From Marixanthomonas sp963974425 (lineage in GTDB: Bacteria > Bacteroidota > Bacteroidia > Flavobacteriales > Flavobacteriaceae), in assembly GCF_963974425.1 (NCBI RefSeq), contig NZ_CAXBCK010000037.1, forward strand, positions 1 to 37,992: a DNA stretch of 37,992 bases, written 5' to 3'. The number at the start of each line of letters is the position of its first letter. The stretch's first letter is position 1. The notes beneath the pieces are model-generated. The model did no database searches. It was given only the letters and a program-made list of their open reading frames with translations, and was not told where the DNA came from. The translations under genes were made by a program, and so were the position numbers. Of this stretch, positions 8,329 through 16,617 are shown piece by piece.

Positions 8329-8886
8329 CTACTCTACAGTTACATTAAAAGTGGCTTCAATATCTGTTTCACCACCTGCATCGCCTAAAGTACCATCATT
8401 TGGTTTTTTAGGTTCGTGGCGTAAGGTGAAAGTTAAAGTACCTGCGCTTGCATCTCCAGCACTTAAAATGAATTTTGTACCCAACGGGTTGTCATCGCTA
8501 TCATAATTACTATATTCTGTGCTAGCATTAAGACCTCCAGCTATAGTATAGAAAAACTGGTGCTCTTCAGCTTCTTCCACAACTTCTTCTGTGATATTCT
8601 CAGCAGGGTCTTCTGTTTCATTTAACAAAATGATGTCACCATTATATGATGTGTTTGCATTTAAGTTACCAGATACAGTAATAACCGGTTCGTTAGGTCC
8701 ATCTCCGTCTAAATCTCTTGTTACTAGTGTTACGGGAGTTCCACCGTCATCTGGTGTAAGGGTTACTGTCACTGTTGTTATTATTTCCTCTTCATTTACT
8801 GGTTCCGGGTTTTCATCGTCGCTTGAACAAGCAATAAATAGTAGCGAAGCAAAAAATAATATACTTACTGATTTCAAATTTTTCAT
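8329..8886 (-). CDS. Lipoprotein of a TonB-receptor operon
   Basis: A 185-residue lipoprotein. The signal peptide ends in a lipobox, LLFIAC with Cys20, followed by an acidic SSDDENPEP-type linker typical of flavobacterial outer-membrane or surface lipoproteins. The mature part is beta-rich and acidic, with TVTLTPDDGG and DLDGDGPNEPV in the first half and TFTLRHEPKKP in the second. Proteins of this kind in Flavobacteria are sometimes labelled type 1 periplasmic-binding-fold proteins. I cannot confirm that fold from the sequence. It begins 18 bases after the TonB receptor ends, so it is almost certainly cotranscribed and may bind or hand over the same substrate. Confidence 0.8.
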   Translation of the reverse strand: MKNLKSVSILFFASLLFIACSSDDENPEPVNEEEIITTVTVTLTPDDGGTPVTLVTRDLDGDGPNEPVITVSGNLNANTSYNGDIILLNETEDPAENITEEVVEEAEEHQFFYTIAGGLNASTEYSNYDSDDNPLGTKFILSAGDASAGTLTFTLRHEPKKPNDGTLGDAGGETDIEATFNVTVE

Positions 8887-8904
8887 AGTTTCTGTTTAAA
8901 AGGT

Positions 8905-11304
8905 TTAATAATCAATTTTAAGGTTTAATAAAAAGTTTCTACCCAAGTCATCTGCGTAATAGCGCAAACGATTTAGGTAATTTCGGTAAGAGGTGTTAAA
9001 TAGATTCTTTATACCCAATCCTACTGTAAGCGTCGATTTATTGTTTAGTTTAAAGTCAATACTTGAGTCGAAGTCCAAAAGGTGATATGCCTCTGGCGGT
9101 GTACTTACATCCACAATTTCTGTGGTTTGTGTTTCTGGTATGAAGACTTCAAAATTAGTATTGGGAAATTCATTTTGACGAAATACGTACTCACTTTGCA
9201 GTGATAATCTTAAAGAGTTAAGTTCAGGTTTTTGATAAACAATTCCATTTTTGGTGTTAACTGCCGGTATGCTTATTAAAGGGGTATCATTAGTACGATC
9301 ATAGCCTTTAACTAATGAAAATTGATGTTCAAAGCGGAAATTTTCTGCAAAAGAATAGGATGCATCTATATCAACACCTAGCAATTCTGCATTGGTTTGT
9401 CTGTATTCCCATACTTGAAAATTACCTCTAATTGTCTGTTGTATTTCGGTAGGTTCAATAACAATAAAATCGTTAATTATATTTATGTATGGATTGATAG
9501 AAAAGCTAAAGACGTTTTTTTCACGTTGAAATGTTAAGGAGAATTTATGACCAATTTCAGAATTAAATCGTAAATCACCCAATTCTATTCTAGAAGCCGA
9601 ATGATGTAAACCTTCACTGAATAGCTCTGAAGGGTTTGGCGCTCTAGAGGCTAAAGAATAATTAAAAAAGAGTTTGTAATCTTCATTGAAAGAATAGGTG
9701 GTTCCTACAGTTCCTGAAGCGTTATAGAAATTATACTCTGGATTCGTTAAAATTTGATTGCCTAATTCTTCTACTACAATTTCAGGAAATAGCTGGTCAT
9801 AGTTTCGAGATTCCCAAAAGGAAGTACGGTAGAATTTAAATACATCCATATAGGTATAATCAAAACGACCCCCGATTTCTAGTAGCCAATCATCATTCAA
9901 ATCGTAATCTGCAATTAAATAAGCTCCAATTTCATACTTATCATAATCAGGGATTAAACGTCTAACACCAGTGTTTGGATCAGCAAAATTATTTTGATAA
10001 CGTCCTAGAATACCCGATTTTAAGTTTAATGAATTGGATAATTTTGATTCCAAATCGAGCATTATAGTATGAGTTTTAAGGTCCAGGTCTAAAGAAGCCT
10101 TATCTTTATCATCTCCCCGACGTATATCATACTCCAATCTATGGTTTGCTTGAAAATCATATTGAAAGCTAAGTTTTCCTATGCTTTCAAACCTTTTAAA
10201 AGCTTTTAAACGTGCTAAATGATGTGTAACGTCTTGCTTTGGTGCATCAATGTTATAGGTGAAATCTCTAATAATTGATGGCTCTCTACTGTTAATTGCA
10301 TTTATTTGGTCCTGCGCACCTCCTAAATGTGAAGCTCTCAAAATGCCTATTTCATTTTTGAATATAGAATAGTATCCTTCAATCCCATAATCAAAACGAT
10401 TAAGACCAATGTTAATAGAGGCGTTTCTTTCGGAAGTTCCTGTATTACTTAATATGTAATCTGGCGTCTCAAAATCCCCAAAACGTTTTAAAGTTCCTTG
10501 TACCGTGCCAAACCAGCCATTCTGATAGCTTTTAGTAAGTTGTGACGAGACAGTTGTACCTCTACCGTTTGATGCTGCTGAAAATAAAGTTTTTCCATAT
10601 AGACTATCTTTTACAGGTACTTTTGCCGCTTCGGAAATAATAACGCCTCCCACAGCATCGCCACTGTATTGTAACGCTCCAGCTCCTTTTATAAGAGTTA
10701 GTTTACCAGCTGAATTAATATCTACATTTGGTGCATGTTCAGACCCCCATTCCTGGTCTTCCATTCTAACGCCATTATTAATTATAACAACACGACTGCT
10801 ATGAAGTCCATTAATTAATGGTTTAACCACAGTATTACCTGTATTTAAAGAAGAAACTCCACTTAAACTATTTAAAGCGTCTCCCAATGAACCATTACTG
10901 AACTTTTCAATCTCTTCTATTGAAAGTCCACTTTGTATAAGCGTTTTAGATTTGTCCTTATACACTTTCCCATCAATAGTAATTTGATTCAGTTCTTCTA
11001 AATGATGCTCTAACTTAAAGTTTTTGGTTGTAGCACCAGAAACTTTTATAGTATACCCTTTAGTTAAACATTCAGGATGTGAAATTTGTATAGAATATTC
11101 TTGATTACACAACCCTGTTATGGTATAGTTACCATCAAGATCAGTCTGCACGGCTTGTTCCGTTCCTGCAACAATAAGTGTTGCACCAACTAACGGAGAA
11201 TTATCGTGAGAGTCTTTTACAGTACCAGAAAGATTGTTGTTACAATTTTGTGATATAGCAGTAATACTGTATAATACCAGTATTACTAATGCATACGTTC
11301 GCAT
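8905..11304 (-). CDS. TonB-dependent outer-membrane receptor
   Basis: A 799-residue receptor. A signal peptide covers about 1-18 (LVILVLYSITAISQ). A carboxypeptidase-regulatory-like beta domain spans about 22-95 (GTVKDSHDNSPLVGATL). The plug domain spans about 115-225, with NGVRMEDQEWGSEHAPNVD and the LIKGAGALQYSGDAVGGVI block. A long beta-barrel follows, ending in an aromatic residue (LLNLKIDY). It takes up a substrate across the outer membrane using TonB/ExbBD energy. The plug wording and the His/Cys-rich leader gene suggest a metal or metal-complex substrate such as zinc or copper, but this is inference. It sits in a three-gene unit with the small upstream protein and the downstream lipoprotein. 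Confidence 0.9.
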   Translation of the reverse strand: MRTYALVILVLYSITAISQNCNNNLSGTVKDSHDNSPLVGATLIVAGTEQAVQTDLDGNYTITGLCNQEYSIQISHPECLTKGYTIKVSGATTKNFKLEHHLEELNQITIDGKVYKDKSKTLIQSGLSIEEIEKFSNGSLGDALNSLSGVSSLNTGNTVVKPLINGLHSSRVVIINNGVRMEDQEWGSEHAPNVDINSAGKLTLIKGAGALQYSGDAVGGVIISEAAKVPVKDSLYGKTLFSAASNGRGTTVSSQLTKSYQNGWFGTVQGTLKRFGDFETPDYILSNTGTSERNASINIGLNRFDYGIEGYYSIFKNEIGILRASHLGGAQDQINAINSREPSIIRDFTYNIDAPKQDVTHHLARLKAFKRFESIGKLSFQYDFQANHRLEYDIRRGDDKDKASLDLDLKTHTIMLDLESKLSNSLNLKSGILGRYQNNFADPNTGVRRLIPDYDKYEIGAYLIADYDLNDDWLLEIGGRFDYTYMDVFKFYRTSFWESRNYDQLFPEIVVEELGNQILTNPEYNFYNASGTVGTTYSFNEDYKLFFNYSLASRAPNPSELFSEGLHHSASRIELGDLRFNSEIGHKFSLTFQREKNVFSFSINPYINIINDFIVIEPTEIQQTIRGNFQVWEYRQTNAELLGVDIDASYSFAENFRFEHQFSLVKGYDRTNDTPLISIPAVNTKNGIVYQKPELNSLRLSLQSEYVFRQNEFPNTNFEVFIPETQTTEIVDVSTPPEAYHLLDFDSSIDFKLNNKSTLTVGLGIKNLFNTSYRNYLNRLRYYADDLGRNFLLNLKIDY

Positions 11305-11339
11305 ATATTTTAATTAAAATAAAAATTTCCTTTTATTGA

Positions 11340-11672
11340 TTAACTAAAATTATGCGGGGGTGCTCTTAATTGAAAGTAATTTTTTTTATTTGATTGAAGT
11401 GGTAAAGGAGAAAAGTTATTTTCAACTTTAAAAGGGGGGGGTAATACTTCAAGTTCAGGATAACTCTCTGTATCATAGTTAAAAGAAGCTATGTTAAAGT
11501 GGCAAATTTGACACTCAGGACTATCTTCATGAATGTGCGTAGAAGTATCTGTGCAAACAGTTTCTTCATGCCCTTCTAAAGAATGTAAAAACTGTACAGT
11601 AATAGGCAGCAAAAAAACTACCATACATATAGTAGATGCTATTATTTGTACAATTCTATTTCTAAGAAACAT
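11340..11672 (-). CDS. Small His/Cys-rich membrane-anchored or secreted protein
   Basis: A 110-residue protein. A basic N-terminus and one hydrophobic segment (about residues 8-29) act as a signal peptide or anchor. It is followed by a dense set of possible metal ligands: His30, His35, Cys40, His46, His48, Cys54, Cys57 and His58 (ECQICHF). The C-terminal half is proline-rich and ends RAPPHNFS. The layout resembles the DUF2946-like small proteins that accompany metal receptors, but I do not claim membership. It is the first gene before the TonB receptor (35-base gap), with a TATATTTG promoter box upstream. A role in sensing or delivering a metal to the receptor is plausible and unproven. Confidence 0.72.
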   Translation of the reverse strand: MFLRNRIVQIIASTICMVVFLLPITVQFLHSLEGHEETVCTDTSTHIHEDSPECQICHFNIASFNYDTESYPELEVLPPPFKVENNFSPLPLQSNKKNYFQLRAPPHNFS

Positions 11673-11710
11673 ATAGACTCTTCTTTTTATAAGAATTTTT
11701 CTTCAATTTG

Positions 11711-11718
11711 CAAATATA
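11711..11718 (-). promoter_or_regulatory. Putative -7 element TATATTTG for the TonB-receptor operon
   Basis: On the minus strand this reads TATATTTG, 38 bases before the start of the His/Cys-rich gene. The nearest upstream TTG is 25 bases away, somewhat longer than the usual 17-23, so the -33 box is uncertain. Confidence 0.5.
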
Positions 11719-11802
11719 TAAAACTATTGCCCTATTTAAAATGCAATAATTTTTTTGTGATAAATTTAGCATTTTGTCTTTTACGGGATTTATTGTGAAG
11801 TA

Positions 11803-12099
11803 CTATTTAATAAAACGAAATCCCATACTACACAGCATTTTTTTTTCAAAGTTCCAAAAAAAATGAAACTCTCCAAAGAGCCAACCAAAGAAAACCAGTA
11901 AAACTTGATAGGCTGGGAAAATGATTAAAATCCGAACCGGCCAATAGATATACCAACCATTTTCTTCTGTAATGCCTATAGCTTCGGTTAGAGGTGCAGC
12001 AAATTTTGCTGAAGTGCTTCCAGTTATGGCAAACACAATAAAAATCACTGTAAGTTGCCAATTAGATGTGATGTTCCATCGTTTTTTTAATTTATTCAT
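11803..12099 (-). CDS. DUF6787-like membrane protein
   Basis: A 98-residue protein with two hydrophobic segments, at about 15-38 (WQLTVIFIVFAITGSTSAKFAAPL) and 51-75 (WPVRILIIFPAYQVLLVFFGWLFGE), and a Trp/Phe-rich C-terminal tail (FHFFWNFEKKMLCSMGFRFIK). I recognise it as the DUF6787 type common in Flavobacteria; its function is unknown. Its ATG overlaps the stop of the DUF6146 gene by four bases (ATGA at 12096-12099), so the two are translationally coupled. The last residues EKKMLCSMGFRF resemble a small cytosolic tail. Confidence 0.78.
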   Translation of the reverse strand: MNKLKKRWNITSNWQLTVIFIVFAITGSTSAKFAAPLTEAIGITEENGWYIYWPVRILIIFPAYQVLLVFFGWLFGEFHFFWNFEKKMLCSMGFRFIK

Positions 12100-12518
12100 C
12101 GTCGTCCTCCAGGTAAATGTTGGTTGTATTTTTGTTGAAAATAGACAAAGTAATTGTAAAGTAGATAATTTACTTCATATCCGTAATCTGTATTGTAATC
12201 ATAGTTTATTTCCTGAGGATACAGATTGGAGTTAAAGCGTTGTGGACTACGAACCCTGCTATTGTATTCAGATACAAAAAATTGATTTTTATTTTCAAGG
12301 TAGTTTAATCCATAATGTTGACGAGGAGGTTGCGTTACCAACCATGAATTAAAACCAGATTCTATAATTAAGATTTCATATTCCAAACTATCGTTTGCAA
12401 TACGTATCGTGTCATTTTCGACTACTGAGGTATCAGTATTACCTTTCATAGTAGATTTTGTGGAATCGCAACTATAAACCGCTAGGGAAATTGCAATGAA
12501 AAAGAGTAGATACTTCAT
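12096..12518 (-). CDS. DUF6146-like lipoprotein
   Basis: A 140-residue lipoprotein when started at the ATG at 12516-12518. A longer frame opens at 12557, but the signal peptide MKYLLFFIAISLAVYSC with its lipobox Cys17 only makes sense from the inner start, and a TATTTTTG promoter box overlaps the longer version. The mature part has YEILIIESGFNSWLVTQPPRQHYG and a Tyr/Asn-rich C-terminus (NYDYNTDYGYEVNYLLYNYFVYFQQKYN) typical of the DUF6146 group. Its function is unknown. It overlaps the DUF6787 gene by four bases. Confidence 0.78.
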   Translation of the reverse strand: MKYLLFFIAISLAVYSCDSTKSTMKGNTDTSVVENDTIRIANDSLEYEILIIESGFNSWLVTQPPRQHYGLNYLENKNQFFVSEYNSRVRSPQRFNSNLYPQEINYDYNTDYGYEVNYLLYNYFVYFQQKYNQHLPGGRR

Positions 12519-12534
12519 AAGAAACTTCTTTTTA

Positions 12535-12542
12535 CAAAAATA
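12535..12542 (-). promoter_or_regulatory. Putative -7 element TATTTTTG for DUF6146-DUF6787
   Basis: The minus strand reads TATTTTTG, 16 bases before the preferred start at 12518. No well-spaced TTG was found upstream. It lies inside the longer alternative frame, which argues for the shorter start. Confidence 0.4.
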
Positions 12543-12585
12543 CTGAAAAGAGACCAAAGGGGCTGTTAAATCCGGGGAAATTAAA

Positions 12586-12618
12586 AAAACCGTGCTTTAA
12601 TTAACAAAACACGGTTTT
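12586..12618 (-). terminator. Terminator after the DUF937 gene
   Basis: Inverted repeat AAAACCGTG (12586-12594) and CACGGTTTT (12610-12618) with a 15-base loop that contains TTAATTAA. On the minus strand the second arm runs into a T-tract. It follows the DUF937 stop by about 20 bases and isolates that gene from DUF6146. Confidence 0.75.
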
Positions 12619-12638
12619 ACTATTATTTTTGCTCAGAA

Positions 12639-13283
12639 TTATTTTCCGAAAAGGCCGCCTATCATTCCGCCTAAACCACTTTTGCTACTATTGCCTAATA
12701 CCATTCCGGCAACATCATCGATAATGCTTCCGTCGTTATCTCCATCTAATAAAGATTCGATTAGAGATTGTTCTTTATCTTGTTCTTCTTGAGAATTCCC
12801 CGCCATCATATTCCCGAGTAAACTGGTTATTCCAGATTGTGAATCTACATTTTGTTGTCTCTTTTCTTTACCTAAATATCCTAGTAAAATAGGAGCCGCT
12901 ACTTGTAGTATTTGCATCACCGAGTTTGAGTCCATTCCCGATTTTTTTGAAAGCGCACCAACAACATTATCTTGAGAGCCGCCAAGTGCATGTCCTAGTA
13001 TACCAAGACCATCAATTTTTGAGTCTTCATTTACACCTCCGCCAAAAAAGCCACCAAGGTTGTCTAAAAGACTACCATCGTGTTTACTATTGCTTAGAGC
13101 GCTCATAAGGCCAGCAGCACCTTGTTCAGATTTTGCGTTTTTTTTCATTGCTCCCATTAAAATTGGAAGTCCCATGGATAAAACTGATGCTGTTTTATCA
13201 GCAGGTTGCTTAGCTTCATTGCTAATACCACTAATAATCTGTTTTCCCATGTCGCTGTTTAATAGATCCAATATTCCTGCCAT
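12639..13283 (-). CDS. DUF937 domain protein
   Basis: A 214-residue protein rich in Gly, Ser and Leu. The DUF937 pattern is visible: MAGILDLLNSDMGKQIISGI at the N-terminus, then GLPILMGAMKKNA, ILGHALGGSQDNVVGALS and LQVAAPILLGYLGKEK. A low-complexity acidic stretch (GDNDGSIIDDVAGMVLG) and a glycine-rich end (GLGGMIGGLFGK) close the protein. There is no signal peptide. The family's function is unknown. Repeated LG/GG motifs suggest a compact helical repeat protein. It is monocistronic between the serA gene and a strong terminator. Confidence 0.85.
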   Translation of the reverse strand: MAGILDLLNSDMGKQIISGISNEAKQPADKTASVLSMGLPILMGAMKKNAKSEQGAAGLMSALSNSKHDGSLLDNLGGFFGGGVNEDSKIDGLGILGHALGGSQDNVVGALSKKSGMDSNSVMQILQVAAPILLGYLGKEKRQQNVDSQSGITSLLGNMMAGNSQEEQDKEQSLIESLLDGDNDGSIIDDVAGMVLGNSSKSGLGGMIGGLFGK

Positions 13284-13338
13284 TTGTATTTTTTTAGTTT
13301 AATTTAAATCATTCAATTTTTAAAGGTAGTTAAAATTT

Positions 13339-14298
13339 CTAATTCACTGGTTTGAGGATTGATACAATTTGCTCAGCAAGTTCAGTACCAATTCTATCTT
13401 GGGCTTCTTCAGTTGCTGCACCAATATGTGGGCTTAGAGAAATATTCCCGTTCATTAATACTTTAATAGCAGGAGAAGGTTCGTCTTCAAAAGTGTCTAA
13501 TGCCGCAAAAGATATTTTTCCTTTTTCTAAGGCTTCTAATAACGCCTTTTCGTCTATAACCCCACCACGAGCGGCATTTATTATAGCTGCACCGTCTTTC
13601 ATTTCTTTTATTTCAGCTTCACCAATTACATATTTTTTTTGTGCAGGTACGTGTAAGGTGATAAAATCACTATGTTTTATTAATTCTGAAACAGGTTCGG
13701 TTTTAATTTTAAGGGTTATTTCTTGACCATCGTAAAAGTCTAGTGTTATATCTGCTTCACCGACTTGGTTGTCACTCGCAATTACTTTCATGCCACAACC
13801 AAGTGCAATTTTAGCTACTTCGCGACCAATGCGACCAAAACCAATTATACCAAGGGTTTTACCACGAAGTTCCTTTCCGCCCGCATAGGTTTTTTTCAAT
13901 TCCTTGAATCTGGAATCTCCTTCAAGAGGCATCGTTCTATTGGCGTCGTGTAAGTTTCTAACGCCTCCAAAAAGGTGTGCAAAAACTAATTCAGCTACAG
14001 AAGAAGAGGAAGCTGCTGGGGTGTTAATTACATGGATGTCTTTACTGCGCGCATACTCCACATCTATATTATCCATACCAACGCCACCACGACCAATTAC
14101 TTTTAAGCTAGGACACGCATCTATTAAATCTTTCCGAACCTTTGTGGCACTACGGACCAAAATCACGTCGATATTATTTTTATTTATATAGTTTTCAAGT
14201 TGTTCTTGTGCAACTTTTACGGTTAGTACTTCAAAACCTGCATTTTCAAGTGCTTTTACACCGCTAGTTGAAATTCCGTCGTTTGCTAAAACTTTCAT
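13339..14298 (-). CDS. serA: D-3-phosphoglycerate dehydrogenase
   Basis: A 319-residue NAD-dependent dehydrogenase, the short form without a C-terminal ACT domain. It oxidises 3-phosphoglycerate to 3-phosphohydroxypyruvate, the first step of serine synthesis. The Rossmann motif GFGRIG is at 153-158. The catalytic set is Arg244 (NAARGGVID), Glu273 (FEDEP) and His291 (LSPHIGAAT). The substrate-binding loop with RSATKVRKDL lies near 49-58. Without the ACT domain, the serine feedback known for E. coli SerA is not expected. It lies just downstream of serC, with a 56-base gap that contains a hairpin repeat, so the two probably act as one pathway unit. Confidence 0.92.
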   Translation of the reverse strand: MKVLANDGISTSGVKALENAGFEVLTVKVAQEQLENYINKNNIDVILVRSATKVRKDLIDACPSLKVIGRGGVGMDNIDVEYARSKDIHVINTPAASSSSVAELVFAHLFGGVRNLHDANRTMPLEGDSRFKELKKTYAGGKELRGKTLGIIGFGRIGREVAKIALGCGMKVIASDNQVGEADITLDFYDGQEITLKIKTEPVSELIKHSDFITLHVPAQKKYVIGEAEIKEMKDGAAIINAARGGVIDEKALLEALEKGKISFAALDTFEDEPSPAIKVLMNGNISLSPHIGAATEEAQDRIGTELAEQIVSILKPVN

Positions 14299-14320
14299 AT
14301 TTTCTTAATTATTTTGTTTT

Positions 14321-14349
14321 GGTGGTAGCTGAGCGAAGTCGAAGCCACC
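14321..14349. repeat. Flavobacterial GAGCGAAGTCGAAG-type interspersed repeat
   Basis: A 29-base element flanked by GGTGG and CCACC arms with the core CTGAGCGAAGTCGAAG. It sits in the serC-serA gap. Elements with this core (or GAGCGGAGTCGAAG) are frequent in intergenic DNA of many Bacteroidota genomes, by recollection. The element could form a small hairpin between the two genes, perhaps affecting mRNA stability. Confidence 0.55.
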
Positions 14350-14354
14350 TTTTA

Positions 14355-15422
14355 TTATGCTTTTCGTTCTAATTCTTTCATCGTATCTACTAACACCTGA
14401 ACACTTTCAAACTCTAAGGCGTTGTACATCGAGGCGCGATAGCCGCCAACACTTCTGTGACCGTTTAAGCCGTTAATCCCAGCTTCTTGCCAAAGTGTGT
14501 CGAATGTTTCTGCTAAACTTTCATCGGTTAAATTGAAAGTTGCGTTCATTGTAGAACGATCTTCTTTATTGGCTACAAAACCAGTAAATAAAGGATTTCT
14601 ATCTATTTCAGAGTAAATTAAATCTGCTTTTTTGTTGTTTATTTTTTCAATTGCTGAAATCCCGCCTTTTTCTTTCAACCATTCCATAGTTAGCATGGAA
14701 ACATATACTGCGAATACGGCAGGCGTATTGAACATACTGTCTTTACTAATATGCACATTGTAATCCATTAATGATGGAATAGTGCGAGAGACCTTTCCTA
14801 AAACGTCTTCTTTTACTACAATTAGTGTAGTTCCTGCAGGCCCCATATTTTTTTGAGCTCCCGCATAAATAATACTGAATTTTGAAAAGTCTAATTGTCT
14901 TGAAAAGATATCGCTACTCATATCACAAACGATAGGAGCATTGGTTTTTGGAAAGCTTTTTATCTGTGTTCCAAATATGGTATTGTTACTTGTGCAATGA
15001 AAATAATCAATACCTGAAGGAATTGAATAATTTTTTGGTATATAATTGAAATTTTGGTCTTTAGATGACGCTACTTCAACTATTTCTCCAAATAACTTTG
15101 CTTCTTTAATTGACTTGCTAGACCATGTTCCCGTATTGAGATATGCAGCTTTATTTTCCAAGAGATTGTACGCTATTCGTAAAAACTCCATGCTAGCACC
15201 TCCTTGAAGAAAAAGTGCTTTATAGCCTTTATCTTGAAGTCCCAAATGCTCCAAAGCTAATGTTTGAGCACGCTCCATGACGGCTACAAAATCTTTACTT
15301 CGATGCGAAATTTCAATTAGTGATAAATCTAAACCGTTAAAATTTAAAATTGCTTCGGACGCTTTTCGCAATACCGGTTGCGGTAAAATGCATGGCCCGG
15401 CACTAAAATTATGTTTTTTCAT
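14355..15422 (-). CDS. serC: Phosphoserine aminotransferase
   Basis: A 355-residue PLP enzyme that converts 3-phosphohydroxypyruvate and glutamate to phosphoserine. The N-terminus HNFSAGPCILPQPVL is the classic SerC start. The PLP-binding lysine is Lys191 in YAGAQKNMGPAG, and LQGGASMEF near 72-80 lies around the cofactor. The C-terminal GLNGHRSVGGYRASMYNA is the conserved substrate-binding end. The start gives the expected family length. It precedes serA in the same direction. No clear -7 box is seen; only CATCTTTG at 15440-15447 is close to the consensus. Confidence 0.94.
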   Translation of the reverse strand: MKKHNFSAGPCILPQPVLRKASEAILNFNGLDLSLIEISHRSKDFVAVMERAQTLALEHLGLQDKGYKALFLQGGASMEFLRIAYNLLENKAAYLNTGTWSSKSIKEAKLFGEIVEVASSKDQNFNYIPKNYSIPSGIDYFHCTSNNTIFGTQIKSFPKTNAPIVCDMSSDIFSRQLDFSKFSIIYAGAQKNMGPAGTTLIVVKEDVLGKVSRTIPSLMDYNVHISKDSMFNTPAVFAVYVSMLTMEWLKEKGGISAIEKINNKKADLIYSEIDRNPLFTGFVANKEDRSTMNATFNLTDESLAETFDTLWQEAGINGLNGHRSVGGYRASMYNALEFESVQVLVDTMKELERKA

Positions 15423-15487
15423 AACAGAGTATTTACTACAAAGATGCTAATTCTGAACCCATTGTTGGTTAATTTGCTATTAATTTA

Positions 15488-16549
15488 TTAAGATAGTTTC
15501 AACAAAAAATCTACTGTATCCACTCCGTCGGCATAATCCCAAAGTTCTGGGTTTTGCGCTGTTCCGAAGGGGATTTCATTATCAATCCCTGTATTTGAAA
15601 CAACTGCTTGAATTTTATCAGCTTCTTCTTTCAGTTTTTTCTTTACATCTTCAAGGTTAGAATATTTTTCATAAAAAGTTACTGAAATAGGCGAGGAGTA
15701 GCCCGTATCTTCTTTTAATAATAAATATTCATTATCTAAGAGTTTTATGTCACTCATTAAGTAAACTGCCTTGTTATAATCGTAGTTATTTATGTACTTG
15801 TGGTTGTTTATAACGTGTTTCCATGAAAACATTCCGTTGAAAAATTTGTCATAATCGTAATCTTCAGGTAGGTATATTTTTGAAATATTACGGCACCCTA
15901 ATCCGAAATAACGAAATATATCATCGGCTAGAAACTCCATTTCTTCATTGGTTTCGTTTCCTGTTAATACAGCGACTGAATTTCTGTTCTTACGAATGAT
16001 GTTTGGATATTTACTGAAATAATACTCAAAATATCGCGCGGTGTTGTCACTTCCAGTAGCGATAACAGCATCGAAACTAGTTAACCTTCCTTCGGTAAAA
16101 TCAATAAGGCTTTTGAACTCTGGTTCAACTGAAATCAAGTATTCCGCTAAGAAGGGTAGTAACTGCTTATCATTTGAAGATAGTTTTGCGAGAACTTTGT
16201 TTCCGGTTATTAAAACCGATAAAAAATCGTGAAACCCTACTAACGGAATATTTCCCGCCATAATTATAGCGACGGTTTTCGGCTCCGTTTCTGGAATAGT
16301 ATACTTAGATATCCATTTATTGACATTGTCTTCGGTTAGAGCTTCTGCCCAACTTTTAAACGTAAAATGTAGGTTATCTTCCGTAAACCAGCCATTATGG
16401 TGTTTTGCAGCGTGCATTTTCTGCTGCATTTCAGAAAAAAAAGCATCATTATTTAAAACATCTTCTTTTTTCACGGGTGTTTCAGAAGAAAATTGTCCTA
16501 AAAATTTTCCTAAAGCGCTAAAAGCGTTAATTCTTTGATGTAATTGCAT
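15488..16549 (-). CDS. LuxC-like acyl-CoA reductase
   Basis: A 353-residue member of the LuxC/aldehyde dehydrogenase-like acyl-CoA reductase family. The conserved core includes IIMAGNIPLVGFHDFLSVL near 95-113, KNRNSVAVLTG near 187-197, and a catalytic Cys219 in GLGCRNISKIYLP. The C-terminal segment IPFGTAQNPELWDYADGVDT is typical of the Bacteroidota members. LuxC reduces fatty acyl groups to aldehydes, but no luciferase or LuxD/LuxE is present, so the substrate here is unknown. It is divergent from a dicluster ferredoxin with overlapping promoters, a recurrent neighbour pair in Flavobacteria (by recollection). A role as reductant for the enzyme is speculative. Confidence 0.82.
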   Translation of the reverse strand: MQLHQRINAFSALGKFLGQFSSETPVKKEDVLNNDAFFSEMQQKMHAAKHHNGWFTEDNLHFTFKSWAEALTEDNVNKWISKYTIPETEPKTVAIIMAGNIPLVGFHDFLSVLITGNKVLAKLSSNDKQLLPFLAEYLISVEPEFKSLIDFTEGRLTSFDAVIATGSDNTARYFEYYFSKYPNIIRKNRNSVAVLTGNETNEEMEFLADDIFRYFGLGCRNISKIYLPEDYDYDKFFNGMFSWKHVINNHKYINNYDYNKAVYLMSDIKLLDNEYLLLKEDTGYSSPISVTFYEKYSNLEDVKKKLKEEADKIQAVVSNTGIDNEIPFGTAQNPELWDYADGVDTVDFLLKLS

Positions 16550-16555
16550 ACTTTT

Positions 16556-16586
16556 TTGGAGTTGCCCTTTTTAGGCGTTAAATTTG
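16556..16586 (+). promoter_or_regulatory. Promoter of the ferredoxin gene
   Basis: TTG at 16556-16558, a 20-base spacer and TAAATTTG at 16579-16586, an excellent match to the Bacteroidota TTG-N17-23-TAnnTTTG pattern. The start codon follows at 16611. It overlaps the region of a minus-strand promoter at 16589-16617. Confidence 0.65.
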
Positions 16587-16588
16587 CG

Positions 16589-16617
16589 CAAAGTTAGAAA
16601 AAGAAAACCGATGGCAA
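16589..16617 (-). promoter_or_regulatory. Promoter of the acyl-CoA reductase gene
   Basis: On the minus strand, TTG at 16617-16615, an 18-base spacer and TAACTTTG at 16596-16589. The start codon follows at 16549. The -33 box lies inside the first codons of the ferredoxin gene, so the two promoters interleave. Confidence 0.6.

Noticed and set aside
11846..12061. 71-residue minus-strand frame inside the DUF6787 gene
   Set aside because: It is an out-of-frame reading of the same DNA; the DUF6787 frame has a recognisable family and a coupled start.
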